Shown one piece after another: positions 40,001-48,983 of a stretch of 64,000 nucleotides of DNA. The first letter of the stretch is position 1. Each line of letters begins with the position of its first letter. Both the position numbers and the translations under genes were made by a program. The notes below the pieces were generated by a model. The model saw nothing but the letters and a program-made list of their open reading frames with translations, made no database searches and was not told the origin of the DNA. Origin of the DNA: Aurantiochytrium sp. KH105 (taxonomy: Eukaryota > Sar > Bigyra > Thraustochytrida > Thraustochytriidae); assembly GCA_003116975.1 (NCBI GenBank), contig BGKB01000083.1, positions 284,504 through 348,503 of the forward strand, read 5' to 3'.

Positions 40001-41789
40001 CTTGGTTCCGCAAGCCAGACGCGAGCCGCCGCCTCGGGCTCTTGCTCGCCCGGCGCGCCCGAACCTGATGCAAGTCTTCGACTTCGTCATCCTCGCTGTC
40101 TTCGAGAGCATGCAGCGCTTCCATAAGTCTCTCGTGCGTGACGCCTACGGCCGCTTCAACGCCATCAAACTTGTCGAAATTGGCCCGAATACCCTTGCCT
40201 CCAGGGCGTCGCTCCATCATGTTGCCAAAGAGAATGCCGCCAAGCTCGAGATCGATGCCTCTGTACTGAGTTGTGCACACCAGCAAGTCGTTGTAAACAG
40301 AGTCATGCCCCGAAAAGCTCACGCTGAGAACGATGTTTGCCATTTCCTCCGGGTCAAGCAGAAACCGCCGGAGAGGCGATCGTTCGTCGATCTTGTGTAT
40401 GATCGTTGCGACTGCAGTGACAATGGGCGGGAACGAGGTCTCGAGCGTGTCATACCCGACAAAGTTCTCGCCTTCCGTCGTTTCGTGAAATCGCAAAAGA
40501 TTAACGGATACGCGGGTTTCGTAGACGAGATTGACGCGTCGATTCCCCACGCGAATGAGCAAGGTCGGCTCGCCGTCTCGAGTTGTCACGAGTGCTTTTT
40601 TGCTAAAGACAATGTCTGGCTTGGGAATCTGAAACTTGGAAACAACCACGGAGAGGACAATCACATTGAGCATGATGCCGGCAAATTGCTGCACGCATGA
40701 GAGCACGTACAGGCCGTACGATCCAGGTAGACACGGGCCGTATCCGAGAGTCAAGATGTTGCTCGTCGCAAAAACAAAGGCGCTGCCAAACGTTCCTGGA
40801 ATGAAAATATCCTCGCCCGACTCGCACTCGATCTCATCCGAGAGAATCCAAGACACGAGCGACCACAAGAGACACATGAGCAAATAGCTCAATGCTGAGA
40901 GGAAAAAGACGAACGCCCAGCTCCAATCAAGGAGCACATAATACCAATTCTTCGCCTCGTACCATTTGGAGGCGCCGGTGCCATGCAATGCTGATCTCTT
41001 CTTTCGCTTGCCGGACTCAATGTGGTCCGGGAGGTATTTGCGTTGCTTGTAAGAGTGTTTGTGTTTTTTGCGCAGTCGCTCGACGCGGAAGCGCCTCCAA
41101 TCTGCGAGGGACATCCCGATTGCATGCGTATGATTGCGTCGTGGTTGGTCTCGTTGAATTCCTTCGAGGGTGCCGAAATTGACCTCGCTTGCGGATCGTG
41201 GGCAATTTTCTTCAGATTCTTCACGGTGAATTTCGTCCTTTTTCTTTCTCCGTCTCCTCATGCTTGTGTTCCGCAAAGGGAGTTCCCCGCCGTCTTCGAC
41301 AAGAGCGTTGTCTTCTTTGTTCTCCTCTTCGCCTTTGTTGTCGTCATCACCTTCTTCTTCTTCATCTTCTTCTTCTCGTTCTTCTGTTTCTTCGTTCCCA
41401 TCGTCGTCGTTGCCGTTGTTGTCGTTGTTGCTTGTCCTCTTGTGTTGGTAATGACCATGATGATGACTATGATGATGATGATGAGAAGGAGAAGGGGGAT
41501 TGCTGTCTTCAAGATTTACGTCTTCTGGAGACAAGATGCACGTTTGCATAGCCACCATGGCGTCGCGGCTGTCGTGGCGTGTTGACCTCCGCTCTCCGCG
41601 CTCCACGTCCTCTTCGCCCGGGTCATGGACCAGAGTGATTTCGCTGCCGAGCAAGCGGTCTTGACCACTACCGGCACGGCCGGTACGGGCGAGGGGTGCA
41701 CCATGCTCGGCGTCACTGCCGCCATCGTAGACGCCCTTCTGGCTGCGCGGCGCCTCCTCGTCGCGCGCGCTCGAGCTGCTTGCTCCCAT
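37062..41789 (-). CDS. Inward-rectifier K+ channel fused to tandem GST/CLIC-like modules
   Basis: 1575 aa from ATG 41789. The start MGASSS fits N-myristoylation. A disordered stretch (1-270) holds a His-rich run (about 103-118) and acidic tracts. The Kir channel follows: slide helix and first membrane helix (about 278-316), pore with T347-L-G-Y-G351, second helix (about 358-384), and the Kir cytoplasmic beta domain (393-545) with IVFSKKALVTTRDGEPTLLIRVGN and ATIIHKIDERSPL, matching Kir family blocks in order. Then come thioredoxin-fold plus helical units: module 1 at about 632-760 (CPYS 651-654), module 2 at 812-1010 (CPSS 829-832), module 3 at 1118-1325 (CPFS 1137-1140), and a fourth helical half at 1400-1480. 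CP-x-S is the redox or glutathione site of CLIC and dehydroascorbate-reductase-like proteins. It is all one frame with no stop. Predicted role: a K+ channel gated by redox state or glutathione. Confidence 0.88.
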   Translation of the reverse strand: MGASSSSARDEEAPRSQKGVYDGGSDAEHGAPLARTGRAGSGQDRLLGSEITLVHDPGEEDVERGERRSTRHDSRDAMVAMQTCILSPEDVNLEDSNPPSPSHHHHHSHHHGHYQHKRTSNNDNNGNDDDGNEETEEREEEDEEEEGDDDNKGEEENKEDNALVEDGGELPLRNTSMRRRRKKKDEIHREESEENCPRSASEVNFGTLEGIQRDQPRRNHTHAIGMSLADWRRFRVERLRKKHKHSYKQRKYLPDHIESGKRKKRSALHGTGASKWYEAKNWYYVLLDWSWAFVFFLSALSYLLMCLLWSLVSWILSDEIECESGEDIFIPGTFGSAFVFATSNILTLGYGPCLPGSYGLYVLSCVQQFAGIMLNVIVLSVVVSKFQIPKPDIVFSKKALVTTRDGEPTLLIRVGNRRVNLVYETRVSVNLLRFHETTEGENFVGYDTLETSFPPIVTAVATIIHKIDERSPLRRFLLDPEEMANIVLSVSFSGHDSVYNDLLVCTTQYRGIDLELGGILFGNMMERRPGGKGIRANFDKFDGVEAAVGVTHERLMEALHALEDSEDDEVEDLHQVRARRASKSPRRRLASGLRNQGRSARVGRFQGRDTSLRNDATHAAVVTTLPDEPLVGTVYLCYGCIRIKNYLARMCPYSRMVYMFLVVAGIPHQVIDIDWNAKPAWFTEAVPTGRTPTIYYEGKWTHNSRDIMRYLHRKFPAQAKRANRTHDLPVATWSFFDVLERHVHLVIFSSPEKMREMLAMNPEEARGKIVLNIKAAGAGNMDEVLGSDQSRLKRLRQQRKVKERPPANGSRAFLCIGVGHRGDRLVRNCPSSQKVEMVMRALGIPHNTVLVDAADPPTWVGPDQVPMLLGPGPDERVTVGDKAILDVLHELYRADFDRLPRRTSYADVFRICEELEAATDAYMMRPDGSGVEPQRDEVDAKCLATLLSVLQPLETILAANEATDNTGEDTKAQTVTLTWYPFLSGAREVGLDDLILAPHLHYCLERVLRPMAGFCAERHGLSRLQRYVTAMARTALMRETSETEGATPFYVLNAAAHYERKFPAWQPLRCRSTASRKAAEEDMVTTLMSSYGKDTICVAADGSVSVKGGMAGPSFEMNKVYLAIGCVHRDEFLTKVCPFSRVVEMVAMEAGIPHHTVKIDLLDKPAWFTEASSTGKCPSIYWNGVWTNESQIVLNTMQRLFTQRYATLDKPLRLEGVSRVDGCAEMALFNACDAICEAYLKAKTNDPTRAAKRREMCELLGAMETQLADSGGPFLLGPTCAVADVALVTSIWRIVKVCCAWFHGFELTAEGFPRVNAWVEQFSRRESFKSSMPEFAEPFLILFTAKFHGDAQDVEHSPLQVTALVRQNERDAVAKLRLQEFGSLAHREGQNMLHLAQMESILKVLDDLLAELEASSLGEYLCGEEMGLADILVFSHLFFIEMGVQCVHQVSLLDRGFPHVRNFVRIIVEDVRFRELFSPAFKELLRIHFADRLSDRFPFLKLAREEREHLEFAAVELVTAHKKKVRRKSVSKQESRKPSALRWEGQSVSSLTSESQSSSGGSTSTGDIEDLLFCI

Positions 41790-42071
41790 GGTGGCAGCCA
41801 GTCTCCGCGTCGAGCGAGTGCTGGCTGTTGGGTCTTTGATTGGGACTCCGCGACCAAACGAATTCTACCCGAATCGTATAGTACGACTAGGCCTAGGCCT
41901 TGGCTTGGGCTGCGCGCAAGATGACCTCCCGAGCCCGAGTCAAGCAACAAGCCCTTTCGTCTTTGTTCTCTTTCCTTTTTCAATAACGAAAAGGACCAAC
42001 GCAAGGGCGAATCTGCAACTGAAGCTTGTTTCATTGTTGGTGGTATAATTTACTGCTTGTCTCAATGAGGA
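41790..42071. other. Spacer upstream of the channel gene
   Basis: 282 bases between two minus-strand genes. It holds the presumed channel-gene promoter and the 3' end of the EF-hand gene; a short CCTAGGCCTTGG palindrome-like stretch lies near 41890-41905. Nothing else is seen. Confidence 0.5.
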
Positions 42072-45000
42072 TCAGATACTTTCTTCGAGCTGCTTGACGA
42101 GCCGTAGCATAATGTTCTCGTTGTCGTATTTCCAGTAGGGAAGCTCGATATTTCGTCGAATGCAGATTGTGGCAAAGGCCTCCGGCGTGATGATGTCGTC
42201 GTCGTCGTCGTCCTCATGATCGTTGACTTCGATCCAAAGATCCATCACCTGCGTCTCGTCGAGAGGCGGCTGCGGCTGTGCGGTGCGGAGGAGTTCTTGA
42301 AACTCCTCAAAGGACAAAACCCCATCGCCGTTGACATCAAACGTACGAAAGAGCTGGATCATCATTGTGCGATCAAGCTCGACCTTACTGAGAAAGACTT
42401 GTGCTACCTTGCCAAGAAAATCGTCACACTTGACGACCTTGATATCGCTGGTGGTAGACTTGTCCACTTCAGACTCGGGTACGCTGTTTGTTTCAACCCA
42501 CTTGATAAGGCGCTGTCGGAAAGCGCTTGGCATTGGCCACGACCGCGTCGTACTAGAGTCCTCGTCAGGATCCTCGTCTGTCCCGCTTCGATTTACGTCT
42601 CCGTCCACAAGCTTAAAGATTGATCGCGCGGCGCGCAACGCGTGAGTGCTCTGTACCACAGTCTGCTCCGGACCATGCTCTAGAGTCTTGGCAATACTTT
42701 CGATGCGAGGGAAGATGACCGAAATCACGGCCATGATCACGTCGCACAACGTCTGTGAGTAGTGCTCGGGGTCCACAACGCCGACGAGCATACCAAAGAG
42801 GCGAACTCGGGGCGAGTTCTCGCAATCTTCGCGAATGGCCTGCACGACGCCATACAAATACTCTTCAGCAAGCTTTTTCAGTCCGTACTTTTGCGTGAAA
42901 AAGTGCAAAATCGTCTTGGCCAAGGAGTGAGGCTTGCGGCCTGCCTCGCGTCGCATCTTATCGCTCTGCACCTTTTTCTGGTAGACTTCGCCAATAATGA
43001 CGTCTTGAAGTTGCGAGGGCTCGATCTTGCGCGCACGCCTGTGCTTGGGTGGCCTGTGCAAATACTTTTCCCAAGGGAGAGCCTCGTTGAGAAGAGGAGC
43101 AATGTACTTTGCATGGATTCGGCGCAGGGTAACCATCATGGCCAGCTCGCCACCTTCGCGCAAGAGAGACTTGTTACGAATGTCAACCGTGTTAAAGACG
43201 GTGTCGAGCTTTTTCATCTTTTTCGGCTTGCGTTTATCCTTTTTGTTCGTCTGTGTGCCCCCGCTACTTGGTCGTGAAACCAGTTCGCTGTCATCGTATT
43301 CGTCTTCCTTGTCAGTGCAATTTTCATCGTCAACTTTTTCGTCCTTGCTGTCGCCGTCGCCATCTTTGTCCTTCGATGTGTGCTGACCTTGCGAGTCGTT
43401 GTCCAGAGTGGCGCTTCCTGAGTCCTCCAATCCATCAAGTGCAGCATCCGGAGAATCAAGATCAAGATCAGTGCCGAGCGTGAGCACCGTCGATGGACTC
43501 AGCGGAACCTCGTCGGATTCTAACTTGTCTTTGATGGCCTGTATAATGATATTCCGGGCCTCCTCGCCTGGATGATCATACATTGGGATGGTGATGTCGG
43601 TCTGCACGAGCTTGCAATTCTCATCGTCGAAACTACTCTCAAGGTCGCCGTGGTGTCTGTCGAGCGCCGAAGACGAGTTTGCTCCGTGCACAGACTCTTC
43701 GTTGTCAATACCGTCTGGACCGAGTTCCTTCATGGATTCAAAGAGGCGCTTGCTCGTCACCTTCTTGATGAGCGTGGGCGTGATCATGTCGAGTTCTTCG
43801 GAGTCGAGCATTTGGACAAATTCGAGCACGAGATCGACACGATCTCGGCTTGAATTGAGCTGCCGGAGCACCTCGCGGATGAAATTGGTTGCGCGGCCGT
43901 CGGCAGCGCTCTCCATGAGTGAAGCTACCAAGCTACGCTGGCCATCCTCATCGAGCGCCATGATCATGTGTTTGAGTCGAGCGTGATCCACGGTGGTGAG
44001 CCAGTTTGCCATGAACTGTGATTGCTGCAGATCGTCCAGAAGCTTGACGTTGTTCTCGATGTTATCCTGAATGCAAACGGAAGCGCGCCGTTTTTCGGAA
44101 CCGCCCACAACAACAACTTGACCCAAATCATTCCGTTCAGGCTCTGGAACTCCGTTTCCTAGCTGCTCTTCCGCTCCAGCATCGCTGTCAGCAAGTTCGC
44201 CCGCGAGAGCGGCCTGCGCCTCCGTGCGGGATCTGCCCGAGCCCCCAGATGCCGAAGACTGCGTCGAGGGCTGTCTTTCTGGTACATCTGCCTCTTGACC
44301 AGTCTCGGACCACTCGCGAGCCAATCGTTGTCTTCGTGGACCCGTGATTTTTCGCATATGCTCAAGCAGGCGTTCGAGCGCCTCAATGACCCCTGAAGGT
44401 TGCAGTTGCGCGATTTCTCTTCGTAAAAGTGCAAAGTCCTCGTCATTTCCTGCTGCGTCATTGTAAGCTGCGAGAGCGTCAAGAATCTCGTTACAGTTGC
44501 TCAAGGCCGTCTGCAGCTCCTCAATCTGATTGTCGCGTTCCTGAATATTTTTGCGCAAAATGTTGTTCGTATGTTCGAGAGCTGCAACGAAATTGGGATC
44601 TGATTCGCGTTCGAATTTTGCGCGCTCATCGCCATAGCGCTCAAGAAGAAGGTACAGGATACGGTGCTCAGTACGCCATAGCCGCAACAGCTTTGAGCCG
44701 CGCTTGAGGCATGTTTCCGTCACTTGACGGGGCATCCCGTCCACCGTTGCGGCCATTTGAGCAAGGCTCGAAGTTCCAGGACGTGGGTTGCTCGAGAGAA
44801 CTGAGCCGCTGGCTTCAAGCAGAGACTCACCGTCTGCCAAGACGGAAGCCTCAAAATCCCCTCGAGAATCCATCATGTACCGTTGCAAGAACGCCAAGTC
44901 CTCACGCAAGAATCGTAGACAGGCATCGAACTCTGTCCCGCAAACCTCGATGCACTCTTTCCCGATGCGGACAGGATCGCTTGTATTTTCGGCCAAGTTA

Positions 45001-45692
45001 CGCATCCACGTCTCCGCCATGGATTCAGGCATTGATGTTCCGGTGGACATTGTAGAATGACTTTGCGATACCTCGGCGCTCCCTTGCGCAAGGCTCCCGA
45101 GAAGGCCCATTGTATCTTCTCGCATTTCGAGAAGTCCGCCATTGTCGCTCATTGACTCGGACAGGCCGTACGCCATTTGGCCGAACGAAGGAGAAGATCG
45201 CGAGGGTAGTGGATCGAGGACTGTCGGAGGCCGCCGTCGTCGCGGTCGTAGTTTCTTGCGGTAGGCCTTTTCCAGTCGGGAGTCAATGTATGAGACGCGC
45301 TCGAGTGCATCGTCGTCAATTGAGGTGGTGTTTACGCTGGAATCCGCAAGGAAGATGAGACCCGATGAAGATGTCTCGCCTTGATTCATGGGTAGACTTG
45401 CTAGTTTCTCCTCCCCGTCTTCAAGTTCTTCGTATTCTTGGCGCACCGAACGCCGCAAGAGCTCGGCGTTGCTTGCGGGCAGGTCCAGAGCACGCTGGTG
45501 TCCTCGCTTAACAGGACTCAGGCTTCTCGTGAGCCTTTGTCCGTGTCCATGCCTTCGTGATCTTGATGGACTCGGTGAAGACCTTGCAAGAATCGCTTGA
45601 TTTTCGTCTTCGTCTTCGTCGAACTCGCAGTCGAAAACACGGCATGCATCGTGCACCGCGGCTGCCGCGACGTCTTTATTTTCGTCGTCCAT
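42072..45692 (-). CDS. Large EF-hand protein with a conserved helical block
   Basis: 1206 aa from the first ATG at 45692; the frame is open to 45815 without an ATG. The N-terminal half is mostly charged and disordered, with coiled-coil segments (for example around 44480-44600). A Ser/Asp-rich linker follows. From about 43200 to 42600 a well-ordered helical block appears with features such as LREGGELAMMVTLRRIHAKYI, KKVQSDKMRREAGRKPHSL and FFTQKYGLKKLAEEYLYGV. This pattern recalls long helical ciliary or flagellar proteins, an impression only. The last part has one canonical EF-hand loop (DVNGDGVLSFEE, about 42305-42340) and a second degenerate acidic one (EVNDHEDDDDDD). Ca2+ binding by the first loop is likely. 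No membrane segment. It is divergent from the EDEM gene. Confidence 0.75.
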   Translation of the reverse strand: MDDENKDVAAAAVHDACRVFDCEFDEDEDENQAILARSSPSPSRSRRHGHGQRLTRSLSPVKRGHQRALDLPASNAELLRRSVRQEYEELEDGEEKLASLPMNQGETSSSGLIFLADSSVNTTSIDDDALERVSYIDSRLEKAYRKKLRPRRRRPPTVLDPLPSRSSPSFGQMAYGLSESMSDNGGLLEMREDTMGLLGSLAQGSAEVSQSHSTMSTGTSMPESMAETWMRNLAENTSDPVRIGKECIEVCGTEFDACLRFLREDLAFLQRYMMDSRGDFEASVLADGESLLEASGSVLSSNPRPGTSSLAQMAATVDGMPRQVTETCLKRGSKLLRLWRTEHRILYLLLERYGDERAKFERESDPNFVAALEHTNNILRKNIQERDNQIEELQTALSNCNEILDALAAYNDAAGNDEDFALLRREIAQLQPSGVIEALERLLEHMRKITGPRRQRLAREWSETGQEADVPERQPSTQSSASGGSGRSRTEAQAALAGELADSDAGAEEQLGNGVPEPERNDLGQVVVVGGSEKRRASVCIQDNIENNVKLLDDLQQSQFMANWLTTVDHARLKHMIMALDEDGQRSLVASLMESAADGRATNFIREVLRQLNSSRDRVDLVLEFVQMLDSEELDMITPTLIKKVTSKRLFESMKELGPDGIDNEESVHGANSSSALDRHHGDLESSFDDENCKLVQTDITIPMYDHPGEEARNIIIQAIKDKLESDEVPLSPSTVLTLGTDLDLDSPDAALDGLEDSGSATLDNDSQGQHTSKDKDGDGDSKDEKVDDENCTDKEDEYDDSELVSRPSSGGTQTNKKDKRKPKKMKKLDTVFNTVDIRNKSLLREGGELAMMVTLRRIHAKYIAPLLNEALPWEKYLHRPPKHRRARKIEPSQLQDVIIGEVYQKKVQSDKMRREAGRKPHSLAKTILHFFTQKYGLKKLAEEYLYGVVQAIREDCENSPRVRLFGMLVGVVDPEHYSQTLCDVIMAVISVIFPRIESIAKTLEHGPEQTVVQSTHALRAARSIFKLVDGDVNRSGTDEDPDEDSSTTRSWPMPSAFRQRLIKWVETNSVPESEVDKSTTSDIKVVKCDDFLGKVAQVFLSKVELDRTMMIQLFRTFDVNGDGVLSFEEFQELLRTAQPQPPLDETQVMDLWIEVNDHEDDDDDDIITPEAFATICIRRNIELPYWKYDNENIMLRLVKQLEESI

Positions 45693-46508
45693 GACGGCTT
45701 GCTGCACGATCTCTCTCCGTACGCCAAAGCTGACTGGCTTGGCAGCTCGCCTGGGTGGTGTCAAGCAAACGCATGGTATGCACGTGCACGTGCTGCGAGG
45801 CGCAACATTGAACAATCAAGATCGATCGGGGAAACTCGTTGCTGTAACGCATATATCGGGAAAATCCATTGACACACGTACACTCGCCTGCCTCTCTGCC
45901 AAAAGGCGCAAAAGTACTTGTCGACGACAAAAGTACGACTGAACGTGCACACCGCACCCACCATGAACAACGTTTGTTCTGGCGTTGAGATAGAGAAGAT
46001 ACACTAGAATTCTTGCCACGAACTCGGGCCGCCGGTCGCATCGACTTTCCTTCTTCTTCTTCTTCTTCTTCACCCGCGTTAGATAGAGACTACGATATAC
46101 ATTCCTTACTACCGCACATACATCACACTCGTAAAAGCTGAGCTTGATGCGAGATCGCCAATCGCCGACTGCGCTCTCTCTCCACCAGCGCAACAACGAC
46201 AACCAAGTCAGAACTCGAAAGAGCATCACGACGCAGTCATGACCCCGTTCGAGAAAAGGGACCTATCGAGAGACCGAAGGGACCTAAAAAAACACAAGTT
46301 TCTCAGCTCTCCAGCTCCTCTCTCTCGGCGGCCAAACCCGCGAGGCGCCCGCGCGGCGCTCGGGGCGCACACGCGTCGCTCGGGGCGGTACAGCAGGGCC
46401 TGGGCAGCGGCCGCAAAAGGAGCCCGCGGGGAAGGTGTCTCCGCCGTCGCCCGCCAGACTCTTCTCCGCGTGTAGACCTCGAAGGCGAGGCGCACGAAGA
46501 GCACGACG
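45693..46508. other. Divergent spacer with a CTT array
   Basis: Shared upstream region of the EF-hand and EDEM genes, 816 bases. A CTT trinucleotide array lies at 46049-46070. Nothing else was recognised. Confidence 0.55.
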
Positions 46509-48983
46509 ATGGTGTTTCGGCGCGTGCCACGGCACGGCGCGGCGACGCTGGCAGCCTTGATCCTGGCCTGCGCGACGCGCTTAGGCCTCGGACTGGACTT
46601 GGAGGAGGCCGCGCACGATGACCTTGGCTCCATCGGATTTGCGCTGCGCGAACAGACCGGACGTATGCTCGACCATGCCTTTGGAAATTACATGGACCAC
46701 GCGTACCCGTGGGACGAACTCAAGCCTTTGAGCTGCAGCGGAAGGCGATGGGATCGCCGCGAGCGCGGGACGATTGACGACACGCTTGGAGGGTTCTCGC
46801 TAACGCTGATTGATGCCCTCGATTCTCTGGCAGTCATGGGGAGGTACGAGGCATTTTATGACTCCGTGGACCTCGTCCGCCGAGATGTGAGCTTTGACAG
46901 GGACGTGACGGTCTCCGTTTTCGAGACGACCATTCGCGTCCTGGGTGGCCTACTCTCTGCGCACTTGCTTCTTGAAAATGGAACGGTTCCGCAAGCTCCC
47001 CAGGACTGGGCGTACAAGGGCGAGCTTTTGGACCTTGCTGTAGACCTTGGGGAGCGCCTCTTGCCAGCGTTTGAAACTGCCACCGGGATCCCGTACCACC
47101 GTGTAAACCTCTTGCGCGGCGTGGAGCCACGCGAAACAACTTTTACGTGCACGGCGGCCGCAGGTACGCTTTTGATGGAGTTCGGGCTTCTCTCTCGCCT
47201 CTCTGCAAAACCCGAGTTTGAGGCCAAGGCGCGACGGGCAATGCTTGCACTGTGGGACCGCAAGCACCCCGATACGGGGCTCGTGGGCAATACGATTTGC
47301 GTCCGCACGGGAAAATGGCAACACGCCAAAACAGGGAGCGGCCCAGGCGTTGACAGTTTTTTCGAGTACTTGCTCAAGGCTGGCATCCTGCTTGAGGACC
47401 CTGCAAGTCCTTTCGTTTCAGACAGCGAGCCGAAGGGCGAAAGTCCTCGTCTTCTTCAAAATGCCTTTGCGGAAGCCTTGGAGAGCGTCGAAGAGCACCT
47501 GGCCTTTGGACCGTGGCATATTGAGGTGGACATGAATGTCGGAAAGACGCAGCCGATGCGTTTTGGTGTTTCGGCCCTTCAGGCGTTTTGGCCTGGCTTA
47601 CTCGCCTCTATTGATAGACTAGAAAGCGCCGAGGAGAGCTTTGACGCCTTTTATGGACTATGGCGCGCACATGGGGCCATGCCGGAAGATTTTGACCTGC
47701 TGGCGCGGCGAACCTCGCAGTATGGTCATGGGTATTATTTGCGTCCCGAACTGGCCGAGAGCACGATGATTCTTTTCCAAAAGACAGGTCAGCGCAAATA
47801 CGTAGAGGCAGCTGCGCGAATTCTCAATGACATTGAGACGCGGTGTCGCGTGCCGTGCGGGTATTCTTCGCTGCGCGATGTAAGCGCCAAGACAGTTGCG
47901 GGAAATCACGAAGATCGCATGGACAGCTACTTTATCGCGGAGACGCTCAAGTACCTTTACATTATATTTGACATGGCAGCACGCAACTCGTCACGAGTCT
48001 CTATGCTAGGTGAGGCGCCGCTCTTCACGACGGAGGGTCACCTCTTGTTTTTGAAACAGAACTCCACCGGCTTAGCAGAGTCGATTGTCGACGCAGCACC
48101 CACTAAAGCAGCTGTAGATAGGAGTGCCGAGACATGTGTCTTAGATACTGCTCACGCCGGCAAGCCGGAGAATTTACCTCCTCGTGCCGATGTAGTGACG
48201 GCTCGTGCGCGCGTGCAAGCGGTGATGACTCCGCATCTGCACGTTCCGGTGGTGGTCCCACAGGGGTCGAGTGAGGCGCGGACCGCGGCATTTATGTTTT
48301 CGCCAGCGTCCTTTGGGCGATCTGTACCACTTGATCTCGACGAACACATGGTGCTGGTCAAGGCGAATCCTTTGGACGCCTGTGGTCCGCTTCGCAATGT
48401 ACAAGCGTTGGAGGACGCTGCCAAGCTGGTGTCACACTTGCGAGTTGTGCGCGGTCATCATCCTCTAGGGCTTGCCGTGGTGGTGAGTCGTGGAAGCTGC
48501 AGCTTTGTAGAGAAAGTTGCTGCAGTCGCAAACGCAACGTCTTCGCCTCTGATCAACTTTGTGGTTGTTTTGAACAGCCCCGAGTACGGCGACGAGCTGC
48601 ACACGATGTCGGACGACGGTTCGGCGCGAATGCAGGGGCCGCGTCTGGCGCAGATGCGCAGCGTCTTGGCGCCTTATGCGCTGGCTCAATACCTGCAAAA
48701 GGTAGGTTTTCCCGTCGCCAAGCGACTGCCAGAGGTGGACTCTTTTCACCAGTCTCATTACGCAGTGCTCCGCATGCAAGGCGATACCTTTGACGCTAGT
48801 GGTGGTTCGCGCGGTACAATGCAATCTTCTAGGGCCAGGAGAAAAACCAAAACGATGAAGAGGGCCGCTGCGGGCGGACTGCAGGACGTCTGGCGCATCG
48901 CAATTGGCGATTCGAGCCTTTTTCAGGGTATTGCGCAACTGTTTGATCATGTCTTCAAACTCGATGGGCGGGACGAGCTGTAA
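46509..48983 (+). CDS. EDEM3-like ER alpha-mannosidase (GH47) with PA domain and RDEL tail
   Basis: Trims mannose from misfolded glycoproteins in the ER and so feeds ER-associated degradation. 824 aa from ATG 46509. A signal peptide is seen (1 to about 28, ATLAALILACATRLGLG). The GH47 catalytic domain (about 40-515) carries GGFSLTLIDALDSL, SVFETTIRVLGGLLSAH, CTAAAGTLLMEF, GVDSFFEYLLKA, GNHEDRMDSYFIAETLKYLY and the Ca-site TTEGH. A protease-associated (PA) domain of about 145 aa follows (near 48180-48620). The C-terminus is basic, then ends GRDEL; RDEL is a functional variant of the KDEL ER-retrieval signal. PA domain plus retrieval tail and length are those of EDEM3, not the shorter EDEM1/2 type. 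Whether it cleaves mannose or mainly binds is not shown by sequence. Confidence 0.93.
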   Translation: MVFRRVPRHGAATLAALILACATRLGLGLDLEEAAHDDLGSIGFALREQTGRMLDHAFGNYMDHAYPWDELKPLSCSGRRWDRRERGTIDDTLGGFSLTLIDALDSLAVMGRYEAFYDSVDLVRRDVSFDRDVTVSVFETTIRVLGGLLSAHLLLENGTVPQAPQDWAYKGELLDLAVDLGERLLPAFETATGIPYHRVNLLRGVEPRETTFTCTAAAGTLLMEFGLLSRLSAKPEFEAKARRAMLALWDRKHPDTGLVGNTICVRTGKWQHAKTGSGPGVDSFFEYLLKAGILLEDPASPFVSDSEPKGESPRLLQNAFAEALESVEEHLAFGPWHIEVDMNVGKTQPMRFGVSALQAFWPGLLASIDRLESAEESFDAFYGLWRAHGAMPEDFDLLARRTSQYGHGYYLRPELAESTMILFQKTGQRKYVEAAARILNDIETRCRVPCGYSSLRDVSAKTVAGNHEDRMDSYFIAETLKYLYIIFDMAARNSSRVSMLGEAPLFTTEGHLLFLKQNSTGLAESIVDAAPTKAAVDRSAETCVLDTAHAGKPENLPPRADVVTARARVQAVMTPHLHVPVVVPQGSSEARTAAFMFSPASFGRSVPLDLDEHMVLVKANPLDACGPLRNVQALEDAAKLVSHLRVVRGHHPLGLAVVVSRGSCSFVEKVAAVANATSSPLINFVVVLNSPEYGDELHTMSDDGSARMQGPRLAQMRSVLAPYALAQYLQKVGFPVAKRLPEVDSFHQSHYAVLRMQGDTFDASGGSRGTMQSSRARRKTKTMKRAAAGGLQDVWRIAIGDSSLFQGIAQLFDHVFKLDGRDEL

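Noticed and set aside
37062-41789. Chance joining of a Kir gene and a GST gene by misassembly
   Set aside because: Reading frame is continuous across a natural-looking linker of Ser/Arg/Asp residues with no N run or composition break; still, transcript proof is lacking.
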